Source of the DNA: Mucilaginibacter xinganensis
GTDB taxonomy: Bacteria; Bacteroidota; Bacteroidia; Sphingobacteriales; Sphingobacteriaceae
DNA: 64,000 nucleotides
Assembly (NCBI RefSeq): GCF_002257585.1
Contig: NZ_CP022743.1
Span: forward strand, 3,534,001 to 3,598,000
Direction of reading: 5' to 3'
The notes below the pieces were generated by a model, which was given only the letters and a program-made list of their open reading frames with translations, was not told where the DNA came from and did not search any database. Each line of letters begins with the position of its first letter. Positions within the stretch are counted from its first letter, which is position 1. This document shows positions 46,221-54,697 of this stretch, one piece after another. Both the position numbers and the translations under genes were made by a program.

Positions 46221-48515
46221 TTGGATTACTTACAGGGATTAAACCCCGAACAAAGGGCAGCAGTTGAACAAATAAACGGACCGGTAATGATAGTTGCCGG
46301 TGCAGGATCGGGCAAAACACGGGTGATCACCTTCCGGGTGGCGCACCTGATCAACAAAGGGGTAGACGCGTTTAACATCCTGGTACTAACGTTTACCAAC
46401 AAGGCTGCCCGCGAGATGCGTGACAGGATCACCAAAATAGTTGGCCCCGATGCCAAAAACATCTGGATGGGTACCTTTCACTCTGTTTTTGCAAAGCTGC
46501 TGCGCATTGAGGCCGATAAAATAGGCTATCCGAGCAACTTCACCATTTATGATACTGATGACAGCAAGAGCGTATTAAGGGCCATTATTAAAGAAATGAA
46601 CCTTGATGATAAGCTGTATGCAGTAAACCTGGTGCTTAACCGGATATCGGCTGCCAAGAACAACCTGGTATCGTGGATGGAATACCAGAAGAATGACCAG
46701 ATCCAGGCGGATGATATTGCTACCAAACGGCCCATGTTAGGCACTATCTATCAAAACTATGCTACCCGATGCTACCGCGCCGGTGCCATGGATTTTGACG
46801 ATTTGCTTTACAAAACCAACGAACTGCTAAAATTGCACCCCGAAGTACTTAACAAATACCAGCACAAGTTTAAATACCTGATGGTTGATGAGTATCAGGA
46901 TACCAACTTTTCGCAATATCTTATTGTGAAAAAACTGGCCGCAGTTAATGAGAATATTTGCGTAGTTGGTGACGACGCACAGAGTATCTACGCCTTCCGC
47001 GGGGCCAATATTCAGAATATCCTGAATTTTGAAAAGGATTATCCGGATCTGAAGGTTTTTAAACTGGAACAAAACTACCGCTCAACCCAAAACATTGTAA
47101 ATATAGCCAACAGCATTATCGCCAATAATAAAGACCAGCTTAAAAAGCGGGTTTTTAGCGAGAAAGAAGCAGGCGATAAGATAAAGGTAATGCGCGCCTT
47201 CAGCGATAACGAAGAGGGCAAACTGGTTGCTGAAGATATAATGCAGCAACGTAGCACCAAAGGGCTTAACTGGCATGATTTTGCCATACTTTACCGTACC
47301 AATGCGCAATCGCGCTCAATGGAAGAGGCGCTGCGTAAACTGGGGATCCCGTATAAGATTTATGGCGGCCTCTCCTTCTACCAGCGAAAAGAAATAAAAG
47401 ACCTGATAGCTTATTTCAGGATCACCTTTAACCCTAGCGACGAAGAAGCTATAAAACGTGTGATCAACTATCCGCGCCGCGGCATAGGAGACACCACGGT
47501 TGACCATATTATTGTTAGTGCTGATAAAAACCAGGTTACACCATTTGAGGTAATCATTAACGCCTCTCAATACCTTGACGGGCGAACAGCAGGCAAGGTG
47601 AGCATGTTTGCCACCATGATCCAGAGCTTCCAGGTAATTGTCAAAAACTTGTCGGCTTATGAAGCTGCGCTGCATATTGCACAGCATTCGGGCTTGCTGA
47701 AAGACCTTTATGAAGATAAATCAGTTGAGGGGCTTAACCGCTATGAAAACATACAGGAGCTGCTGAACGGGATTAAGGAGTTTTCGGAACGCGAGGACCT
47801 TGAAGAAAAAGGGTTGGATGTTTTTATGCAGGATATAGCGTTGTTAACTAATGACGATAATGATAAGAACAAAGATGCAGATACGGTATCATTAATGACC
47901 ATCCACTCATCAAAAGGGCTGGAATTCCCGCAGGTTTACGTGGTTGGTCTGGAAGAGAATTTATTCCCTTCGCAAATGTCACTCAACTCCCGCAGCGATT
48001 TGGAAGAAGAACGTCGCCTGTTTTATGTTGCAACTACACGCGCCGAAAGTAAGTTAACCATTAGTTACGCCACCAGTCGTTTTAAGTTTGGAACATTGAT
48101 TAGCTGCGAGCCAAGCCGCTTTTTGGATGAAATTGACGCACAGTATCTTGAGCTTGATTTTACAGCCAAGCCGGCGAGCAGCAACAACCCGTTCTTTGGT
48201 GATGAGCGCACTGCGTGGACCAGCAAGAACAGCAGCGGGAACGCCAGTGGCGATACCTTTTCAAAACCTAAGGCACCGCCGGTAAAAACCACCTCGATAC
48301 TGGCCAAGGCACACGTACCTTCAGCAGGTTTTGCACCGTCTGACACAACTGGATTACAAGTTGGTATGGAAGTTGAGCATGAGAGATTTGGATATGGTAA
48401 AGTGTTAACCCTTGAAGGCAACAAACCCGATATAAAAGCAACTATATTTTTCAAAGAAATTGGCCAAAAACAATTGCTTTTAAAGTTTGCCAAATTACGT
48501 ATTGTTAACAATTAA
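46221..48515 (+). CDS. UvrD/PcrA-type superfamily 1 DNA helicase
   Basis: Protein of 764 residues starting at TTG 46221 (no in-frame ATG before the Walker A; an AAAAGAGGAAC purine stretch precedes it). Helicase motifs are in order: QRAAVEQINGP (Q motif), GAGSGKT (27-33), TFTNKAAREM (Ia), DEYQDTN (II), VGDDAQSIYAFRGA (III), LEQNYRST (IV), SLMTIHSSKGLEFPQV (V) and VATTRAE (VI). The C-terminus has a Tudor-like PcrA tail (GMEVEHERFGYGKV). It unwinds DNA 3' to 5' in repair and replication. An unusual TGTTCC array lies upstream. Confidence 0.93.
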   Translation: MDYLQGLNPEQRAAVEQINGPVMIVAGAGSGKTRVITFRVAHLINKGVDAFNILVLTFTNKAAREMRDRITKIVGPDAKNIWMGTFHSVFAKLLRIEADKIGYPSNFTIYDTDDSKSVLRAIIKEMNLDDKLYAVNLVLNRISAAKNNLVSWMEYQKNDQIQADDIATKRPMLGTIYQNYATRCYRAGAMDFDDLLYKTNELLKLHPEVLNKYQHKFKYLMVDEYQDTNFSQYLIVKKLAAVNENICVVGDDAQSIYAFRGANIQNILNFEKDYPDLKVFKLEQNYRSTQNIVNIANSIIANNKDQLKKRVFSEKEAGDKIKVMRAFSDNEEGKLVAEDIMQQRSTKGLNWHDFAILYRTNAQSRSMEEALRKLGIPYKIYGGLSFYQRKEIKDLIAYFRITFNPSDEEAIKRVINYPRRGIGDTTVDHIIVSADKNQVTPFEVIINASQYLDGRTAGKVSMFATMIQSFQVIVKNLSAYEAALHIAQHSGLLKDLYEDKSVEGLNRYENIQELLNGIKEFSEREDLEEKGLDVFMQDIALLTNDDNDKNKDADTVSLMTIHSSKGLEFPQVYVVGLEENLFPSQMSLNSRSDLEEERRLFYVATTRAESKLTISYATSRFKFGTLISCEPSRFLDEIDAQYLELDFTAKPASSNNPFFGDERTAWTSKNSSGNASGDTFSKPKAPPVKTTSILAKAHVPSAGFAPSDTTGLQVGMEVEHERFGYGKVLTLEGNKPDIKATIFFKEIGQKQLLLKFAKLRIVNN

Positions 48516-48634
48516 GAAAGATTATATTAATTTCTGTAGAGAAGATTCCCCACATTTCCCGCATAATGCAATTATTAATCCTACAGCAAAAGCATTTTGC
48601 CCATTAATTAATATGGCATAGAGTTTGTCTATAT

Positions 48635-48658
48635 AATTTACAATCCTAATTGTAAATT
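48635..48658. promoter_or_regulatory. inverted-repeat operator before XRE gene
   Basis: AATTTACAAT (48635-48644) and its exact complement ATTGTAAATT (48649-48658) flank CCTA, 21 bases before the XRE start. A TTGTACAA palindrome follows at 48665-48672. It is the likely autoregulatory site of the XRE protein. Confidence 0.68.
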
Positions 48659-48678
48659 AAACTATTGTACAAACTAAC

Positions 48679-49047
48679 ATGACAGACAACACTAAAAAGA
48701 AGACCAACAAATCTGTTGGAAAAAACATCCGGGCTATACGCCATCAGCGTGGCTGGAGCCAGGAAGAGGTAGCAAACCGACTTGGGATCTCAATTCCTGC
48801 GTTTTCAAAGATCGAAACCGGTGTTACCGATATCAACTTATCCAGGCTGGAGCAAATTGCCAACATTTACGAAGTGAACGTAATTAACCTGTTAGCCTTG
48901 GATGCCGAAGGCACTGAACCACAGGTTTCACATTTAACTATTGCCCAAAAGAAAATTGTTGACCGCGAAGCTGAAATAGCAAACCTGCAGCGTAAAGTTA
49001 TTCTTCTTTATGAAGAACTCCGCAATAAGATCCCTGCAATGGTTTAG
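48679..49047 (+). CDS. XRE-family HTH regulator with C-terminal coiled coil
   Basis: Protein of 122 residues. Residues about 14-70 form a Cro/C1-type HTH (IRAIRHQRGWSQEEVANRLG, SIPAFSKIETGVTDINLSRL). Residues about 88-118 form a short coiled coil (IVDREAEIANLQRKVILLYEEL) likely for dimerisation. An inverted repeat lies just upstream, and the motif ACTATTGTAYAAAC occurs both before this gene (48661) and after it (49078). It probably controls itself and the following small gene. Similar small regulators are common in Bacteroidota. Confidence 0.88.
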   Translation: MTDNTKKKTNKSVGKNIRAIRHQRGWSQEEVANRLGISIPAFSKIETGVTDINLSRLEQIANIYEVNVINLLALDAEGTEPQVSHLTIAQKKIVDREAEIANLQRKVILLYEELRNKIPAMV

Positions 49048-49156
49048 TTTTTTAAATAATTGTTCAATAAAAATGACACTATTGTATAAACATTGGGATG
49101 TTTTTCAATATTGAATGTCTGTCTATTTCACTCAAAATACTCGTAATTTCCCTATA

Positions 49157-49205
49157 AACTCCCGTAAAACCAGCCAAAGATGATTTTTTGGCTGGTTTTG
49201 GAGTT
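49157..49205 (+). terminator. long hairpin between XRE gene and 49217 gene
   Basis: Arms AAAACCAGCCAAA (49166-49178) and TTTGGCTGGTTTT (49187-49199) pair perfectly. A further six pairs (AACTCC / GGAGTT) extend the stem after a three-base bulge. The stem ends 11 bases before the next ATG. It may terminate the XRE transcript or, if transcribed through, hide the start region of the next gene. Confidence 0.65.
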
Positions 49206-49216
49206 AAAATTGCAGC

Positions 49217-49534
49217 ATGGCTCCCGATAAATTTACTGCCATGGAAAACTACCTATTATCAATTTCGAAAACAGAAGCGGCAAAAGACGGAACGATCCAC
49301 GACCCGCAAAGCAAATTAAAGATTAAGGTATTTGACCTTCTAAAATCGAGATTTACACCAAGTTCAGGAGAAAAACGCTTTTTTGTTACTGCTGGTGATG
49401 AAACACTGGCGTTCGAAACCAAAGGTTATAAGAAGCATCGCGAATTACTCATCCTTCAAATGATTGCGTGGTATTGTTTATACCTCGGGCTGATTGAGGT
49501 GCAGATCCATAGCAGCTGGCCATTGTCGATGTAA
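49217..49534 (+). CDS. small unknown protein
   Basis: Protein of 105 residues (an ATG at 49241 is an alternative start). No signal peptide. Charged N-terminal half (KTEAAKDGTIHDPQSKLKIK, LKSRFTPSSGEKRFFV) and a more hydrophobic segment ILQMIAWYCLYLGLIEVQIH. I do not recognise a family. It follows the XRE regulator, shares an upstream motif with it, and has a long hairpin directly before its start. It is convergent with the kinase-like/barrel gene, nine bases away. Confidence 0.55.
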   Translation: MAPDKFTAMENYLLSISKTEAAKDGTIHDPQSKLKIKVFDLLKSRFTPSSGEKRFFVTAGDETLAFETKGYKKHRELLILQMIAWYCLYLGLIEVQIHSSWPLSM

Positions 49535-49543
49535 TTGCATATT

Positions 49544-52150
49544 TTAAAACCTAAACCCGGCAGAAATATAAGGGTATGCACCATCCTTTGAAAAACCAAT
49601 AACAGCCTGTACAAGAATCAGTTGCGCCGGGATCAGATAAAACCCTCCGCCATACCCGTCATGCCATTGGGCTGAGGTTTCGCCTGGTGACCACACCCTT
49701 CCTATATCGTTAAAACCCACCAGCCCGAGTGTGCCGGGCAGCAAGTAAGATGCATAGTCAAACAACTTAAGGCGAACCTCGAAATTATCATAAGCCATAC
49801 TTTTTCCGGTAAACCTACCGACGTAAAACCCTCTTAGGTTTTGAATTCCACCAAGCTGCAGTTGCTGGTAGTAGGAGGCATTACCAATAGTTGTGCCGCC
49901 CCCAATCCGGTTACCTATCACAAGTATCGAGTCCTTGTCGGGGTTTATAAAAAAGGTAAAATCAGATGACACCTGTCCATAACTGTGCGCCGCTGAGTTG
50001 AGCCCTTTTAACGCCGATACTGTAGTGTTCCAAAGGATTCCGTTATGCGGCACTACACCCTTATCTCGGGTATCAAGAACCAGCCCTGCAATCAGCCCTG
50101 CATTGGCCTGGGGGGCAAATACCTTTTGGCTAGGATACGCCGCGTTGTAATCGTTTAAAAACCTGTTATGATTGCTTTCTTCATCGCCGTTATAATACTG
50201 CGCCAAAACACCTCCACTGGCTGTCCAGTTACCGTAGGCATGCCTCAACCTCACATCAGCGTTTAAAAAACTATATACATTACGATAATAAGCTCTCTTC
50301 TTTTCGCCTTTGTTTATAAATTGTGTTTGGTTGCCCAGCCCAAAAAAGTAGCTCTGGTAATTGGGGCCTTTAGACAATAAATTGATCAGAAGGTCGGTTT
50401 TACCAATCACCTGTTTAAACTCACCCGTGTAATTCAGCAGTAGTGAGTTTGCCCCAAAGCCGTAATTGATCATTAAACTTTGCCTGAAGGCATAAGGCGA
50501 TTTTCTGAAGCCTTGCTTCTGATAAATAAAATCTGCAAGAAATTGCACACCATAGTCACTGTTGTAACTGCCTAATATCAGCGGCTGTAAAAAATTGTAT
50601 TTATAACCAAGCGGATTATAGTTATTAACTCCGGTGTCGGTTGAGGTACGCAGATGAACCTGCGCGCCTGCTGGAAACGTATTAATTTTGTCAGAGCGGT
50701 CATAAACATATCGGTTTCCCTTTGTATTAATACTACTATCTGCTGTAAAAGTATCCTCATCCTTCCCTCCTATCATTCGCACGGTTATTGGCGAAGACAC
50801 TGCCCCGTGCAAGGCAAACACATCTTTTCCGCCAATGCCATAAAGCCGGATCTCGTTGGTTACCGATGGATCAAAAACCCGCTGATAGGTAACTCTTTCT
50901 AACCTTCCGTCCCTTTTAAGTTTCCTGATCTTTACGTCCACCTGCCCGTATGCCAGGTTAGTGATATCAAAATGTTCCCTGCTTTCTGTTGCGGGAATCT
51001 CGACAACTGCCGAAATGAACCTGTAATATTTTAAGGCCTGCTGCTTTAATATATCTCTACGGGAAATTAGCTTAGCTGTAATTTCGGCACCGCTTAGCTC
51101 ATAAATATTTGCCGGCATTGCCTTAACCGCATCCTTTATCACCCGGTCGGTTAACTGTGTTTGTACAAAGGCAATTTGTGTTTCCCAATCCTGCTGGTTT
51201 AGGCCATTCAAAAAAAACCTGTCAAAATTACGCGCATTTAAGTTCCAGCGGTTTATCGACCGGATATGATCGCCATAGCTCTGAAACTTAGCCATAAACA
51301 GGTGCCTGGATGTTAACCACGGCAGCACACCGTATGAGTTGTTATAAACCTGGTCCCTGTCTCGCGGAACCGGCTCGTAAAAAACACCTATACTGTCTTT
51401 AATCCGTTCAAACCTCCACTGATCTTCGTGCCGGTCCCAGTCGCCAAGTAAAAAATCAAGCAGGCGGGCCCTTAAAACGGTTTTTTGGTCCACCCGATTA
51501 TCATTGTCTGCCGCTAACTTTCCAAATACTTTTGCAACATTGTCGGTTTTTTCAACGTCCAATGGTTCGCGCTCTTCAAATAAAAAAACCTGGTTGGCAT
51601 AGTCCTTACGATATTTCCCCAATGCAGGGTCATCAGGTACATAAACTATTTGCGGGTGTGCGTGCGGGATGCCGAGCGCCTGGGCCAAAGGCGGAACTGT
51701 TAAAGAGGCAAAAGGATGTTCTGCTGAAATCTGATCCTGAACGATATCTTTAGCTATTGTTTGACGCAGGTTAGCGGGCAGTACTTTTTCCGGATATTTT
51801 TGAATGGTGCGCAATACCCACTCCTGTCCGCTTGAGTCCTGCAGCCTGAGTGACTTGGTCTGCATTCCGCCGCCCGGCTGCAGAATCTTTAAACCGCCTT
51901 TCTCCTGCGCCAAGTGAAAGATCTTAAGCTTAACCTTTTCTGACCATAATCTCCGGTAATTCTCGCCCAGCAGAAACCGGTGCAATTTTGATACCTTGTT
52001 ATAATCGGGCTCTATAGCTACGCTGATGCTATCAGGACTGGTTTGAGGCTGGGAAAACCCCTTGCAACTTATTCCGCCAAGAACAACAATGAACAAGTAT
52101 TTTAAAATTACCATGCGTTTGGCAGATGATCTGGTAGCGGTTAATAGCAT
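49544..52150 (-). CDS. outer-membrane barrel protein with possible kinase-like N-terminal module
   Basis: Protein of 868 residues (second possible start ATG at 52114). Signal peptide near 13-35. Residues about 90-260 resemble a kinase-like module: a glycine-rich LQPGGGMQTKSLRL, VLRTIQK, a helix KDIVQDQISAEHP, then LLDFLLGDWDRHEDQWRF (Asp239-Arg240-His241) and PRDRDQVYNN, reminiscent of HipA/Fam20-like catalytic parts. Residues about 520-868 form a BamA/TamA-like barrel (GGIQNLRGFYVGRF, final SAGFRF with terminal Phe). Related barrels sometimes carry a phosphoesterase; none is here. Kinase activity is only a hypothesis. Confidence 0.75.
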   Translation of the reverse strand: MLLTATRSSAKRMVILKYLFIVVLGGISCKGFSQPQTSPDSISVAIEPDYNKVSKLHRFLLGENYRRLWSEKVKLKIFHLAQEKGGLKILQPGGGMQTKSLRLQDSSGQEWVLRTIQKYPEKVLPANLRQTIAKDIVQDQISAEHPFASLTVPPLAQALGIPHAHPQIVYVPDDPALGKYRKDYANQVFLFEEREPLDVEKTDNVAKVFGKLAADNDNRVDQKTVLRARLLDFLLGDWDRHEDQWRFERIKDSIGVFYEPVPRDRDQVYNNSYGVLPWLTSRHLFMAKFQSYGDHIRSINRWNLNARNFDRFFLNGLNQQDWETQIAFVQTQLTDRVIKDAVKAMPANIYELSGAEITAKLISRRDILKQQALKYYRFISAVVEIPATESREHFDITNLAYGQVDVKIRKLKRDGRLERVTYQRVFDPSVTNEIRLYGIGGKDVFALHGAVSSPITVRMIGGKDEDTFTADSSINTKGNRYVYDRSDKINTFPAGAQVHLRTSTDTGVNNYNPLGYKYNFLQPLILGSYNSDYGVQFLADFIYQKQGFRKSPYAFRQSLMINYGFGANSLLLNYTGEFKQVIGKTDLLINLLSKGPNYQSYFFGLGNQTQFINKGEKKRAYYRNVYSFLNADVRLRHAYGNWTASGGVLAQYYNGDEESNHNRFLNDYNAAYPSQKVFAPQANAGLIAGLVLDTRDKGVVPHNGILWNTTVSALKGLNSAAHSYGQVSSDFTFFINPDKDSILVIGNRIGGGTTIGNASYYQQLQLGGIQNLRGFYVGRFTGKSMAYDNFEVRLKLFDYASYLLPGTLGLVGFNDIGRVWSPGETSAQWHDGYGGGFYLIPAQLILVQAVIGFSKDGAYPYISAGFRF

Positions 52151-52258
52151 AAGGTTTTTGTAAGCTCCGTTTTACGATTAAATAATTGACAACAAAATAA
52201 GCAAAAACGCGGTTTGTTTAACAGAATTAATTAAAATACGTTGCCGGGTACTTTTAAA

Positions 52259-52375
52259 CTACCATATATCCCACTCTTCGGCTGACTCTTTTTCAGGGAT
52301 CGCAAAAAGGTAACCAATAACCAACAGGCAGGCCACCAGGGCGATTCTTGTAAATAAATAGATAAACTGTTCCAT
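52259..52375 (-). CDS. 38-residue single-pass membrane peptide
   Basis: ATG 52375 to TAG 52259 encodes a short peptide with a charged start (MEQF), one hydrophobic helix (ALVACLLVIGYLFAIP) and an acidic tail (EKESAEEWDIW). It lies in the 450-base gap between the barrel protein and the M61 peptidase. The rest of the gap is AT-rich with nothing else clear. Coding is plausible because of the clean membrane-peptide layout, but no homology can be claimed. Confidence 0.45.
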   Translation of the reverse strand: MEQFIYLFTRIALVACLLVIGYLFAIPEKESAEEWDIW

Positions 52376-52600
52376 AGCTAAATAATATTAAATGGTGATT
52401 ATTATAATGACGATTAAGAAATACAATAATGCTACCCATTACATAAATAACTATATATCAATTAATTAAAATACAATCCTCCGTATAACACTCACGATAT
52501 ATCGTTTTTTAACCATACAACAGCGATATTAAGTCTCTTAAAAACAAAAAAGGTCAAACTGTTGTCAGTGTAACCTAAATTAATTTGAACGCTAGCTAAT

Positions 52601-54436
52601 CTATTTACCAGCCTCAAAAATGCTTTTGTAAATAGCCGATTGCAAAGCATCCGGATTAGCGATTGGCTTAATTTCAAAACTACGGGCATTTTGGGTTCCT
52701 AAAGTAATTTTCGCCTCGCCGGGCTGCCCATTTTTTACGATTCCCATAGTTACTATATCGCCATCTTTCTTGTTTGCAGCTATCGCCTTTAATGCTTCCA
52801 GGGTGGCTGGCTGTCCGTCAATACTAACAATTTTGTTATTTATCCGCAACCCGCTGTTCCACGCCGGTGATTGATATTGAACGTCGGTAACCTGTATCGC
52901 ATCATTTTTAATTCCTGCAGTAATACCGCTCCATGCCCCCGGCTGCTTTTTCCAGTTATCATCAATATCAAGCCCGGCGTAGGCAAAATATGGATGATAG
53001 TTAACCTCCTTAACAGTAGCTGCATATTCAAATAACTCGCTTAAAGGTACGCCAGCCTCTTCTTCACATGCCTGCCTGAACTCCTGCGGGGTAAAGCCGC
53101 GTTTAAGCTTTTTAAAGTAAGTGTAATACAATTTACGCATTACATCGTCAAGACTTTTACGGTTTTGGGTTTCGTGCCTTATTTTAAGGTCAAGCATCAG
53201 GCCCAGCACTGGCCCTTTGTCATAGTAAGATATGGTTTTATTAAACTCGTCGGCAACACGCCCATTTGGCCCATCGCTCCAGGTTTCTAAACTGGCTTGT
53301 GTAGCAGACTGAAACAGGTGGCCTGGTTTGTTCTCATAGTTCAACAGGTTACCCCTTAATTGGCCTATCATTTCCTGTGCATTGGTAAGACCCGCCCTGC
53401 GGATAATCAAATATTCATAATACACAGTGAACCCTTCAGACACCCATAACATCTCAGTTTTATTTCCTTTTTCGTAATCAAACGGGCCGAGCTCTATAGG
53501 ACGGATCCGTTTTACGTTGTAGGTATGAAAATATTCATGTGCCAGGAAACTATACAAGCGCATTTTTTCGGCCTGCGTTTTTAATCCTTTGTTAAAAAAA
53601 GCAACCGATGCCGAGTTGAGGTGCTCAATGCCGCCGCCGCCCGGCCCTACGCCTAAAAACGTGTAGTGCTTGTAAGGGATCTCACCTATGATAGCAGAAC
53701 CACTTTCGACAATCTTTTTCATGTCGTCCATAAACGGCTGCCGGTCAAACTCGCCCATTTTGTAGCCGATAAAATCATGCTGAATGCCGTTAACCTTAAA
53801 ACCGGGTAATTTTTCCAGTTTACCCATCAAGATCGGGCTATCATACAACACATCAAAATCAGGTGCTTTGAAAGTTGAAGAATCCTTCCCCACTACGTCC
53901 ATACCGGTTGCAATATGCGTCCAGCCGGGGTATTGTTTAACCGTAACCGTAACCGGCTGCAAAATATTTTTATCTGCGTACAGGAATAATCCTGCAGGCG
54001 AAAAATAGCCGTGTGCAGTATCCAGATAATTACCACCAACAAAGTTTCGGATCGCTTCAATATTGTATTTAAGCACAACCGTTTTGTTTTTTGGCACAGC
54101 TACCTTCCACGTGTTTTGGTCTTGCTGCTTAAAGTCAAGGACTTTGCCCGCCCTATCCGTGGCACTAAAAGCAGACAGGCTTTTTCCAAAATTCATAAAC
54201 TGGTAGTAGCCGGTTGTCCAGGTGGGCATTTTTAATATAATGGTATCCGGCAGTTTGCCGCTAAGTTCCAAGCCTACATGCACAATTTTCGCTGCCGGGT
54301 CAACATCCATAGTGTAGTGCCATTGCTGGTTGGCCTGCTGGGCAGACGCAGGAAAAACAAGCAAGAGATTAAGTAATGCGGCTAACGCAAATGCTAACAC
54401 TTTTTGCCTAGGGGCTAGAAAGTAAAGTTTCATCAT
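52601..54436 (-). CDS. secreted M61-family peptidase with PDZ domain
   Basis: Protein of 611 residues with signal peptide (1-33, PASA). The N-terminal sandwich precedes the zinc site HEYFH (His300, Glu301, His304) and the downstream Glu in MLWVSEGFTVYYEYL. A PDZ domain lies at about 500-580 (GITAGIKNDAIQVTDVQYQS, NNKIVSIDGQPATLEAL). M61 enzymes are glycyl aminopeptidases or related. The catalytic layout is intact, and length matches the family (about 600). It appears to be a single gene with its own promoter in 54437-54697. Confidence 0.9.
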   Translation of the reverse strand: MMKLYFLAPRQKVLAFALAALLNLLLVFPASAQQANQQWHYTMDVDPAAKIVHVGLELSGKLPDTIILKMPTWTTGYYQFMNFGKSLSAFSATDRAGKVLDFKQQDQNTWKVAVPKNKTVVLKYNIEAIRNFVGGNYLDTAHGYFSPAGLFLYADKNILQPVTVTVKQYPGWTHIATGMDVVGKDSSTFKAPDFDVLYDSPILMGKLEKLPGFKVNGIQHDFIGYKMGEFDRQPFMDDMKKIVESGSAIIGEIPYKHYTFLGVGPGGGGIEHLNSASVAFFNKGLKTQAEKMRLYSFLAHEYFHTYNVKRIRPIELGPFDYEKGNKTEMLWVSEGFTVYYEYLIIRRAGLTNAQEMIGQLRGNLLNYENKPGHLFQSATQASLETWSDGPNGRVADEFNKTISYYDKGPVLGLMLDLKIRHETQNRKSLDDVMRKLYYTYFKKLKRGFTPQEFRQACEEEAGVPLSELFEYAATVKEVNYHPYFAYAGLDIDDNWKKQPGAWSGITAGIKNDAIQVTDVQYQSPAWNSGLRINNKIVSIDGQPATLEALKAIAANKKDGDIVTMGIVKNGQPGEAKITLGTQNARSFEIKPIANPDALQSAIYKSIFEAGK

Positions 54437-54697
54437 ACAAAGATTGGTGTAAACGATAAAAGTTGAATTTAAAGGATATTAGCTTCAGGGTTGATAAAAT
54501 TACTAACAAGATGTGATACTTCTTACCAAATCCTATCTCACACTAACTGAAAATTACCTTTGTTAATCACCATATTTTCAAAAAAGGGTAATTAATATTT
54601 TATATCTTCAATATTTTATCAACAAAATTGGGTTTTTGTTAAAAATAACATAAATTTAAGCCTATTATAACAACCGAATACTATCACTTATTTAACA

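Noticed and set aside
46221..46223. an upstream ATG start for uvrD
   Set aside because: No in-frame ATG lies between the preceding sequence and the Q motif; TTG at 46221 preceded by a purine-rich stretch is the best start.
52492..52689. 65-residue minus-strand frame overlapping the M61 3' end
   Set aside because: It starts inside the PDZ region of the M61 gene in another frame and shows no signal or motif.
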